A stretch of DNA of 64,000 nt from Amaurobius ferox (lineage: Eukaryota; Arthropoda; Arachnida; Araneae; Amaurobiidae). The position numbers and the translations under genes were made by a program. Positions 13,271-22,940 of the stretch are shown here, piece by piece. The stretch is taken from positions 74,889,230 to 74,953,229 of the forward strand of contig OX578136.1 of NCBI GenBank assembly GCA_951213105.1, read 5' to 3'. Position 1 is the stretch's first letter; the number at the start of each line of letters is the position of its first letter. The notes under the pieces are model-generated. The model searched no databases, was not told where the DNA came from, and saw only the letters and a program-made list of their open reading frames with translations.

Positions 13271-14857
13271 CAGTCGAACCTGCCTTAAACGGAATTCAGG
13301 GAACTGGAAGAATTGCCTTGAAAAGGTTTCCGTTCCATGCAGGTCATTTCAGGAAAATATAAGTTTAAAAGTTTAGCTGAAAATGCTGATAGTTTATATG
13401 TATGTAATTGCTCACTTATGCACCAGATTTTAAAAATTCTGAAAAGTATTTTTAGATAAATCCGATTAATACTATATTATACCATATTAGCTAATTTAAT
13501 AATTTTAAATATGTATATACGTACAATTTTGCATACTGCAATCACAGTAGTATATGTAAATAAGAAAATAAGAATATAGTGTACCCCATGTCCTTAACTG
13601 TTGCTTGTTATTACCATACCTTAAAACTTAGATGAATTGACTTACAGGCAGAATATTACTGCTTACCCTAAAACAAAAACAAAAAATCTGATGTGGGCAG
13701 CACATGACTTTCCCTGCAGACTTATATTCACGTTCTCTTTATTTTAATTAAATTTAATTCACTTTTAATTCAATTTTCGTTCTCATTTGATAACTGGACT
13801 GATTTTCAAAGGTGGCGTAGAGAAAATACAAAAAAACTAAAATATCTCGAACGGCTAGTCCTAGTGTAATGGGGGTTGGTCTTATTCTTTTCTTCGTTAA
13901 AAATTACGTATTAAACAAGCATTTAATGGATATATTTGAGCATACGTAGTTGTTTATTTTAGATTTTGGCGATTTTTGCGGGCCATTTTGCAAAAAAAAG
14001 GCAGGTTATTTTTTTCCGAATCGTATCAAAATCTAATCAGCACCAGGGTGTTTCACAAGTGACTTATCTATCGAATTTTGTGAAATTCGGTCCATTAGTT
14101 TTTCAACTAAAGTGGATACAAGCTTTTGCGAGCTATTTCGCAAAAAAAAAAGGCGGGTTCTTTTATCCCGAGTCGTACCCAAAACTAATCAGCACCAGCT
14201 TCGCCCACAAGTGACTTACCAACCAAATTTTTTGAAATTCGGTCCATTAGTTTTTTAGTTAGAGTGTATACAAAATCTGCACAGACGTCACGCTAAAAAT
14301 AGTTTTTTCGTATTCTAGAGGTCTTGAAACGTGTAGATCCGTCGAAAACTCGAGTTGCGATTTTCGGCATGATTCCAATACTTTCCCTATACATTACCAT
14401 GTATTGCAGGGAAAGTAATAATTAAAGAAAAAATGTGAGATGAACTTTCAAAATAATTCAAAATGGTTTCTTGGGCATGTGTCTTACTAATGATTTCAGT
14501 TAAAAATCGCGCATTGATTAATATTTCTAGCATATTTCAGAGTCTCCCTGTATAACGGAAAATTCTTGGAAGTTCTGAAATGCCTTTCAGAAAACCGTGA
14601 TAAAATTTAATAGAAAGTTCTGTGAAAAATGGTTTTGATGGAAATAAATGGCTAAAATAGTTGAATGATTTTTACATTTTCTGTTTGTTACAACAGGCGC
14701 TTTTCATTAACGAGATGTTTTAAATTGACCGCCCACTACCGCGTTGTGCAGATTCCGTTTCACACATGGAAAAATAACATGAATTTCCTATATTTTTGGA
14801 CGGGGCTAAGAATATTTTCCGCTTATTATAGTATTCCGTTTCAAACAGGTTCGACTG
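13271..14857. mobile_element. pogo/Tigger-like non-autonomous TIR element with nested family A copy
   Basis: Left end CAGTCGAACCTG...AAACGGAAT at 13271 and right end ATTCCGTTTCAAACAGG...CGACTG ending 14857 are inverted repeats of about 26 bp with four mismatches. Each end is bordered by TA (13269-13270 and 14858-14859), the Tc1/mariner/pogo target duplication. CAGT ends with an AAxCGGAA core are typical of pogo relatives. Without the family A insertion (13687-14417) the element is about 855 bp and carries no coding sequence. Confidence 0.78.
13687..14417 (+). repeat. Family A element, divergent subfamily, nested in pogo-like element
   Basis: Begins TCTGATGTGGGCAGCACATG and ends with the hairpin ACTTTCCCTATACATTACC...GCAGGGAAAGTA. 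The interior differs from the main subfamily (TTCGGTCCATTAG, GCACCAG...CACAAGTGACTTA blocks repeated twice) and lacks the CA microsatellite. It shares this layout with the copy at 20717-21463. Confidence 0.8.
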
Positions 14858-14859
14858 TA

Positions 14860-16220
14860 CCGGCAGTCAATTGCCGCCTAGATCTTGCGTTCACATTGAC
14901 AAGTCTTCGCTGAACTGTGAGAACTATTTTAATTACGCCCAATGTAATTAGCGCTTGTTAGCGAATTATAGCTGCTATGTGTGATAGGTACTTATTTAAT
15001 TAAAATTAATAGTATTAATGAACTGTTGGAAAAGACACCAATCTTTGAGCTTTGGTATGAGAAAAAATTGTGAATTGAACTTAGTGACAGTACTTTCTGA
15101 ACTCGAAATTCAATTAAACAGAAGAAAGCAACTAATCCTATACTAGGAGTTGTAATGCAAACATAATTTTTAGAGTTTCGTGTTAATGAGCAGACGATAT
15201 TCTCAAGTGATTTGCGAAACGAAATTGTAATGAGTATTCCAATGTTTACATCTTGCATAATAAAATATGTTTGTCTGTGCGTGCGTGTGTGTTGTCTGTA
15301 GGGTAAAGTAATTTTTTTTTTCATTTTAGCGACTTTTAGTTAGTATTTTCATCGTATTCTGCCAACGATCGGCGATTGAGCGCTTTTTTAGGGTCTATCA
15401 GATGAGCTTATTTAGGGTGTATTGACGCCCGCGTTGTATAATTGATATGGTTTCCCATGGAAGAAATGCTCAGCGTGGAAATGATTTTAGTTCAAAACAG
15501 GTGGTTTGGCAATAAAGTGATGTTGGCTGCATCTGTAGTGCATTATTTAAGTAGCGGAAGCTTATTTAGGACCCCGGCAACGTCGGGTAATTCTTTCTAG
15601 TATTTCATAAACAGCACATTTTGAAGTGATAAAGGAATCTCTTGTCAGTGTTTTGTCTGAGAAATATATTTTTCTTTAAATCCTGTCATTGCTATAATTA
15701 CTAGAGTGTGGACAAAATTAGTCCTAGCTTTCGCAGTACTGTGAAAGCTAGGACTGCCTATGTTATTTACCCGATTTTGATTTCATACGCTCATTAACTA
15801 TACTTGCGGCAAAACTAACTTTGCTTTAGAGAAGGTATAGAAAGAAAAACTATGACCCTCTGCTAATTTATATTTAACGTTATTGTTTTGCTATATGGTT
15901 TGAGTTCAAATCTATTGATTCTTCCAATTTAAATCCAAAATTATATTCATGGTTTTTTATATTTTGATAAAAAATATAATTCTAAATTGATATTCAACAT
16001 TCATGATTTTTCATATTTTAATAAAAAATATATATCCTAAATTGATATTCAAAATTAAATCTGTTGCAATGGAAACCACATAGAAGACATCTTCCTGTCT
16101 GTTTGTGTCGTCTGTAGAGCGAAATCTATGTGTCGTACGGCGATGAAATTCATGTCCAGTGTGATCAACATCTGGATGTATATGAAGGTAAAACTGTGTA
16201 AATAGGCAGTTATGTCTTTC
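14860..16220. other. Non-coding stretch with palindrome and short tandem repeat
   Basis: No gene seen. It contains the 36-bp palindrome at 15720-15755 and a two-copy AT-rich tandem repeat of about 55 bp at 15945-16060 (TTCATGGTTTTTTATATTTT versus TTCATGATTTTTCATATTTT). Confidence 0.55.
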
Positions 16221-16236
16221 ACAGTAATACTGCCTG

Positions 16237-16607
16237 AGCCAACGGCCCTACCGTGCTGAAAACACCGGTTCTCGTTAGATCACCGAAGTCAAGCAGCATC
16301 GGGTGCGGTTAGTACTTGGGTGGGTGACCACCTGGGAACACCGCGTGCTGTTGGCACATTTCGGGCGCGGTAGCCCGGTAGTTTGCACGCTGCCACAACT
16401 GCCGCCGTGTTCATGCGGAGTACGATCACGTTAAACATGTGGGTCCGTAAGTCCTTCCGAGAGGTTGGTGATAGAGGAAGGAGGGTACGGTCCCTGTGAA
16501 TGCCTCCCCCACTGGGTTTCGGTCTAAATTGAGCGGCACTTTCCGGCCGTCCAAACAATTACCTTACACCTTTCTGGTAGGTCGGTCGGTCTGGGTCTCA
16601 ACAAACA
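16237..16607 (+). mobile_element. 5S-rRNA-headed SINE, complete with 16-bp target-site duplications
   Basis: The insertion of 371 bp is flanked by identical ACAGTAATACTGCCTG at 16221-16236 and 16608-16623. The first 119 bp is a full 5S rRNA-like sequence. It is followed by a body with CGCCGTGTTCATGCGGAGTA, GATCACGTTAAACATGTGGG and AAGTCCTTCCGAGAGG. The conserved tail CTGGTAGGTCGGTCGGTCTG is then followed by GGTCTCAACAAACAA. The exact duplication on both sides shows LINE-type retrotransposition. 5S-headed SINEs (SINE3 class) were described first in fish; the body here differs from what I know of those, but I could not search. Identical flanks suggest a fairly recent insertion. Confidence 0.88.
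16238..16356 (+). rRNA. 5S rRNA-like head of the SINE (not a stand-alone 5S gene)
   Basis: Starts GCCAACGGCCCTACC and ends GCGTGCTGTTGGC, which pair as helix I. It keeps the internal control region (TCACCGAAGTCAAGCAGC; GGTTAGTACTTGGGTGGGTG; CCTGGGAACACC). No poly-T terminator follows; the sequence runs straight into the SINE body, and the target duplication surrounds both together. It therefore functions as the pol III promoter of a retroelement rather than as a ribosomal gene. Confidence 0.85.
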
Positions 16608-16623
16608 ACAGTAATACTGCCTG

Positions 16624-16787
16624 GAATTGCACTCGGTACTGCCAAAACTGCCGCCGTGTTCACGCGGAGTACGATCACGTTAAACATGTGGGTCCGTAAG
16701 TACTTCCGAGAGGTTACTTAGAGAGGAGGTAAGTACTTCCGAGAGGTACACTTTTCTGGTAGGTCGGACGGTCTGGGTCTCAGCAAC
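16624..16787 (+). mobile_element. Second, 5'-truncated copy of the same SINE body
   Basis: Directly follows the right target duplication of the first element. ACTGCCGCCGTGTTC, GATCACGTTAAACATGTGGG, AAGTACTTCCGAGAGG (present twice, at about 16697 and 16731) and the tail GGTAGGTCGGACGGTCTGGG are shared with the first copy. It ends CAGCAACAACAGTAATACTG, again giving the ACAGTAATACTG target sequence. This is either an earlier insertion at the same site or a tandem dimer product. Confidence 0.8.
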
Positions 16788-16800
16788 AACAGTAATACTG

Positions 16801-17699
16801 TCAAGTTAGCTTTGCCGCAAATATATATTATTAAATCAGGCGGCCAAAATTGCTTTTTTTTAAGGGGTATCATTTTTATACTGGGTTAATAAAACAGTTA
16901 TTACTCTTTATGGATGCGTCATATTTTTTTTTCTTAATAAGTGATTTGCCAATAATTATTTTAGGCAAAGGTGACCGCCAATGAAATACGTTCTACTAGT
17001 CAGTGGCCACTAATAAAATTTTTGAGTTGTTCATTTTCCGTACAATGCACATTGTACATAACCATAACGGATCTTCTCTATATTCATTTCGCCGTTGACA
17101 GTTTAAATTCTGTTTTCTTTCAATTTTGTGAAAATTAATGAATTCCTACTTTTATGTACGAGTCTTCATGACTTTGTTCCGTATTTTTTGTATAAATGGG
17201 TGTATGGGCCCTTAAAAGTTTCAATAGCCATGTGTTTTTTGGTAACTCGTTAATTCATTATTGTCTTATTTAAGTTATTATTACTTTTCTTACTTTACAT
17301 AGTATACGTAAAGAGGAAAAAGTCTGATGGGACCAAAACATTCAGGTCTCTGATTTTTATGCATCTACACATTTTGAGCATACCATCTTTTAAAAAAAAT
17401 TGAATACATGAATGCAATTAATCCCTGCTTTAAATTCCGGGCAACAGCAGGTACATTTTCTGGTATAGTATGTGGAGGGATTGATAATGTGAACTACCAA
17501 ATGGAAGTTAATAGTATGAAAATAGTTTTTAGTAACTGAGTTTAAACCAAATGTTTACACAGGTGGCACTAAGCTGTTGCTAGCGTGAGAAAAAATATAC
17601 TTTTGAAGAATTTGTACATAAAATATTAAAAAAGGAAAAGAAACTTTTTTGCAACCTTTTATTTAACTTGATCTGGTGTTTATTTATCTGTGTGATTCA
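16801..17699. other. Non-coding AT-rich stretch
   Basis: Nothing recognisable beyond short AT-rich low-complexity sequence. Confidence 0.5.
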
Positions 17700-18430
17700 A
17701 ATCGTCGAAACCCTAACTAATTAGTCCCCATTTGTCACGGTAACATGAAATTTGGTATGTCGCTTTCTTTTGTGGTACATTTTATTTCTTTTGATTTTGA
17801 ATCTTATCGGGCTAGCCCGTCGAAATGTACTCTTTTTTTAAAAAAATAACTCGAAAACCGGATCAGCTAAAAAGTCCCATATTTAGTATGTCATTGTCTT
17901 TTATGGTATATTTTAATTCATTGAATTTTGAACCTCTTATCAGGCTAGTTCGTCCAGGGCCCGTCGAGGAATGTACTCGATTTTGGAAATAACTCGAGAA
18001 TCGGAGCAGCTAGGAAGTCCAAATTTAGTATGTTATTGTCTTTTGCGGTACATTTTAATTGTTTGGATTTTGAACTTTATCAGGCTAGTCTGCTTTGGAT
18101 CCGCCATATGAATGTACTCACTTTTTAGGTTTGGGGATAAACTACAGAACGAGAGAAGCTAGAAATTCCAAAATTTAGGGTATCGTATTTTGCCGTGTAT
18201 TTTAGCTCTTTCCATGGCAAAGATTGAGGGGACTTACTTTGTGGTTTGGAGCAAGTGTTTCCCCAACCAGGATTTTGAACCTTATCGTGTCAGCTCATCT
18301 TGGGCCAGCAATAGGAATGTACTCGTTTTTTTCCCTCTTGGGGGGGGGGGGGTTGCTTGAGAACCTGAGCCACTAGGAAGTCCAAATTTAGTATATATTG
18401 TTGTCTTTCATACATCTAAGTTACATGTAT
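17700..18430 (+). repeat. Diverged tandem array, unit about 145 bp (array 2)
   Basis: The landmark 'taactcgagaacc' appears at about 17847, 17990, 18138 and 18353. Each is followed by AGCTAGGAAGTCCAAATTTAGTAT, GTCTTTTGTGGTACATTTTA and TTTTGAACCTTATC-GGCTAG. The left boundary CCCTAACTAATTAG matches the start of array 1 (CCCTAACTAACTAG at 6764), so the two are copies of the same repeat. A 12-bp poly-G tract is at 18341-18352. Confidence 0.75.
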
Positions 18431-20009
18431 TTTAATAAAAGGCGTAATTTTCTTTCTTTTACTTGTTTCATTTTGATAATGATTGTGATACAAGTAATAT
18501 GTGTACTAAAATAATGGAACATGAATGTAGGAGAAAGTCCAGTGGAGACTCACAGTTCAGATATTTCTTGAAAAGAATCATGAATGTGTTGTTTATATTC
18601 TCGCAAAAAGCAATCTTATTTCAAATTATTTTAGCTATTCACCATTATGCTGAAATAATGACTGTTTTTCTGGTGATTGCATTTCTTCCTTTATTTATTT
18701 ATTTTTTAAATTCTCCTATTGTATAGGTGGTTTTCTTCATGGCATTAAGTTTGCTGAATATGTGTATTTTCTGCTTTTATAAATTATATGTTTAAGCCTT
18801 TATTCTTTTAAGGTTTTGGTAGTTGTAAGAGTTCGTCGATGCTACTGGTTGAAAACTCTAAATCTTTCACAGAAAACTATTTAGTACAGAGCGGTTTATT
18901 ATACCGCACGGACAATTCCTTTGATGCTGCCGGTATTTTATTGTTTGAAATGTTTTTCGCCATTTTTTCTTGCATTATTTTAGAACTGCATTTTCCAGTG
19001 TTTAGATTTCGCTATTAACATTGAAATTCTTGAAAGATTTTTTTTTTAAATGACCGTGAATAGTATTAAAAAAATGTTGTTTAGTACCAGTTTCAAAGTA
19101 GTAGTTATAGCTAGTAGTGCTCAATTATTTTCAAGAATACATATATTTCCTTTCGGCTCGAGATAAGTAGCTTGTGTTGTACGGTTCGTTATTTCAGAAA
19201 TTTTTTATGCAGTAATGTAATTCCCCCCTTTTTACTGATTATTAATGTAATTCATTGTTTTTTTTTAAAGCTGTATTTATTGAAAATACTGTTGATGGAC
19301 TTAATGTAAAGAAATATCTGGCGTCTTGAACTATGTAAAGAAATATCTGGCGTCTTGAACCCATCTTTCTCTTACATTCCATATTTTTACGCCCATTTCT
19401 ATCGCAATCAGTACCAGCGAAAAATGTATCTTTTTAGTCTTTGTTGGCAAATTATTCTAAGGTAATTAAGCCGATGCATTGTGCTAATTTGTATTATTGC
19501 ATACTATTTTAATACCTTATACTATAGCTTAAATTATGTGGTATCCAATAGCCAACTGATTAATAACTTTCAAATTTGGCTTGTACACTTCTGTGTACTA
19601 GTGGCTACAGTGGCTAGTAACTTTTTGCCATCAATCCTAGTGATGTCAAAGATCAGTCGAGAAATTTGTAGGAACCTGGCCAAACGAGGGGCAAATGGGA
19701 TAAAAATATAGTCCAAATCTCTTTTTTGTATGTATTTATGTAATATATTTTTTTAATTATTGTTTTTACCGAGTATAACTTTTCTTTGTTGCATTTATAG
19801 TAACTTGTGCTTATGTCATTGGCCAGTAATTAGTCAAAAGTGGCTAGTAAAAATGTGGAGTTTACTAGCTAGTGGTTACTACTAAACTCTAAAACTATTA
19901 ATATTTAAGCAATACTTTCTACATGCACTACATCTACTCAGAAAATTCCAGTGATACTTGCATTCATTCTAAAGTTATCGTGTCCTCATCACACACACAC
20001 AATGACGGA
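18431..20009. other. Non-coding stretch
   Basis: No gene supported. A perfect 28-bp tandem duplication (GTAAAGAAATATCTGGCGTC core) with 29-bp period lies at 19304-19360. A 76-codon frame at 19481-19711 has no recognisable family. Confidence 0.5.
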
Positions 20010-20600
20010 CATTTTCTTGGCTGAACTCTACTTTTTCAAACCAGAATCCACTTTTAAGTAGCTTGTGTGATTTTATTTATTTATTTTGTAAATTTTACAA
20101 GAATTTTTTTTATGAAAAATCTGTGTTGTTGGTTCAAATAATCGCATGTCACCCTCCATTTTAAAGGGCTTGAAAATATTATCTTTTGATAGATATCAAG
20201 TTTTATATTGTTCCCTGGCGGGTGGGGGAGGGGGAGGGGGATAATAACGTCACGAACACAAAATTGTGTCACGGCTATTTTTCACTTCACTGCGGTAATT
20301 GAAATTGCTTTCGTGATCATTAAACCATAAATGACGCCTTTTATGTCAAATTTTGTCCTATGCTGCTATGTTTTCACTCGAATTTTAAAAAATTCTTTTC
20401 GATAACAAAGCCAAAAATAAAGTTTCGTTAAAATCCATTAATATTTTTGGTATCTATAGTGTACACAAGAAATTGACCACAGACAGACGGACATCACTTT
20501 ATAAACAGCCAGAACGTATTCAGGAGGTCCTAAAACATATATTGACATCAAAATCTCGAAATCGAAAATTTTCGTAAAAACAATACTTTCTCTATACTTC
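20010..20600 (+). repeat. Family C partial copy followed by a family A-like hairpin end
   Basis: 20020-20240 carries family C landmarks (CGACTTTTTCAxACCAGAAT-like sequence, TTTACAAGAA, CACCCTCCATTTTAAAGGGCTTGAAAA) also seen at 49140-49330 reversed and at 50930-51080. 20470-20610 has GACAGACGGACATCACTT and the hairpin ACTTTCTCTATACTTCGTATGAGAAA, a distant family A-type end. Confidence 0.55.
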
Positions 20601-20716
20601 GTATGAGAAAATAAATATTTTCAGGTATGTAATACCTTCTGTATATGAGAAAGTAAACTAGTAAATCAGGGAAGTTTATTGTTTGCGTATTAAGTTTTTA
20701 AAAATAAAAAATAAAA

Positions 20717-21463
20717 TGATGTAGGCAGCACATGACTTTCCTCGCACACTCAAATTCATTTTCTCTTTATTTCTTTAATAATTCTTTATCAATTGCATTT
20801 TTAATTCAATTTTTGTTTTCATTTGGTAACTGAACATTTTTTTCAAAGGCGGCATAACAAAAATGCGAAAAAACTAAAATATCTCGAGAACGGTTAGTCC
20901 TAGAGTAATGGGGTTGGTTTTATTCTATTCCTCGTCAAACATGACGTATAACACAAACATTTGAGCATGCGTACTCTTTTATTTTAGAATTTGTCGATTT
21001 TTGAGGGCCATTTAAAACAAAGCCCGGTTCTTCATTTTCGAATCGTAACAAAATTTAATTAGCGCCAGGGTATCCCACAAGTGACTTATCTACTAAATTT
21101 TGGGAAATTTGGTCAGTTGTTTTTTAGCTAGTGTGGATACATGAGATTTTTGCGGGCCATTTCGCAGAAGAAAATAAAAGGCGGGTTCTTTTAACTCGTA
21201 TCGTACCATAATCTAATCAGCATCAAGGACACACACAATTGACTTACCTATAAAATTTTTGAAATGGTCCATTAATTTTTGAGTTAGAGTGGATACATAC
21301 AGATCGCGCATACAGATCAGATAGACACACAGACTCACGCTAAAAATAGTTTTTCGTGTTCTTGAGGTTCTAAAACGCGTAGATCCGCCGAAAACTCGAG
21401 TTGCGATTTTCGACACGATTTCGATACTTTCCCTTTACATTACCATGTATTACAGGGAAAGTA
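20717..21463 (+). repeat. Family A element, divergent subfamily
   Basis: Starts TGATGTAGGCAGCACATGAC and ends with hairpin ACTTTCCCTTTACATTACC...TACAGGGAAAGTA. It has the same internal order as the copy at 13687-14417, including CTCGAGAACGGTTAGTCCTAG and the two CAC-AAGTGACTTA blocks. Confidence 0.82.
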
Positions 21464-21679
21464 AAAAAATTACATTAGGAAAATGGCAGTGTCAAAAATA
21501 AATTTGAAATGCAAGCGATAATCCAGGGATGCAGTATTCTGGATTTTTAATAAATTGAAACAACAAAATATTTATTATGTAAAATTCAAAACCTACTGTG
21601 AATTGTGGATAAGTTTAAAAGCATTAATATACAGTTGAAGTGCAACAGCTTTCTTTTTTATTAATTTATTTCTATTTTT

Positions 21680-22940
21680 AACACTTTACAACAAAGTTGA
21701 AAAGTGTTTATGACTTTGTTCATTCTGTCTGTCTGTCCGTTAGCACGATAACTGCCGTAAAAATGACTTAATCAAAATGAAATTTTAGTATGTTGTTCAG
21801 ACGGTATGTAGGACCTATGGGAATATAAATGAATAATATCACCCAATTAGTTTTGGATTGAACCCGGGTTGAAAAAATGAAATACATTGAGCCCTATGGG
21901 ACCTAATTTTTCAAACATTTTTTAAGCGGATTTAAAATTCACAAATTGCTTCGAAAATTTTAGGTAATATTCAAATTGTTCCATAAAATATATAAAAAAA
22001 AATTCAGCGAAATATATTCAGTAGTTTTTTAAATAAAAATTAAAATAATAATTACACATCTTATATGAAACGATCACGTGACCATGATATGAAACGATCA
22101 CATGACCCACTTCAAAATGATATATGGCATCCATCTTGTTTCAAAATCGTGATTTTTTAAAGTTCTTTTTAATTCATATTGAGTGTTGTATCCGTCCTAA
22201 AACTACTTTATTTTTGCTTAAATTCTGTGCATCTACATACTAAAACAACACAATGACAATATATTTGAGTTTAAATTCTCATTCAAATTTGATTATTTTT
22301 ACAACTAAGCCTATTTTTCACGTATGTAAAATGTAAACAGCAAAATATGTAGAATGAGTTGTATTAGAATTACTATATTTCTTTAACACAAAATAATTCA
22401 GTCCATGGAGTCTGCATGGCTGATATGAATGAAATATTGATTGATTTTATAAAGAGAAGGACGATTTTTTTCGATGAAGTTTCAAGCATAGAGTTTAATT
22501 ATTTGTAGCTCCATTGTCTTAAATAAAATGTTTAAATAAAATAAATTATTATAGTATTGTGATGAATGAAATGAATGGGAGAAAGTTATGAATGAAATCC
22601 TGTTTTTATAGAGAGATCCAGGCGTGTTATTTTTTCTATGACGTCATTTGAATTAATTTCAGTTGTTTTCGATGAAGTTTTCAAATATAATAAATTATCG
22701 TAGTATTGTGATAATTCTAAAACTATTACCGAGGAATGTATACCATTTTAGAGATGTTTAAACCAGGCAATTTATATTTCAATGCCGTCATTTGAATGAA
22801 GTTCATTTTTTTCGATGAAGGTTTAAGTTTTCAAATATAATAAATTAATGCAGTATTGTGATAAGTTTCAAAATATTACCGAGGAATGTATTGCATTTTA
22901 CACTTGTTTAAATAAAATTGCATTGAAGTTGGAAAGTGTT
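21680..22940 (+). repeat. Family B element, full-length reference copy
   Basis: Starts with the hairpin AACACTTTACAACAAAGTTG/AAAAGTGTT, then TTCATTCTGTCTGTCTGTCC and GTTAGCACGATAACTGCCG, then GAACCCGGGTTGAAAAAATG. Next come a non-coding interior and several diverged copies of a block with GACGTCATTTGAAT and ATAATAAATTATxGTAGTATTGTGATAA. It ends TTGAAGTTGGAAAGTGTT, so its two ends share the hairpin arm. There is no coding sequence. Confidence 0.8.

Noticed and set aside
16238..16356. Functional 5S rRNA gene
   Set aside because: Target duplications enclose 5S plus the SINE body, and no T-run terminator follows the 5S part.
19481..19711. 76-codon hydrophobic frame
   Set aside because: AT-rich codons give Ile/Leu/Phe by default; no family similarity seen.
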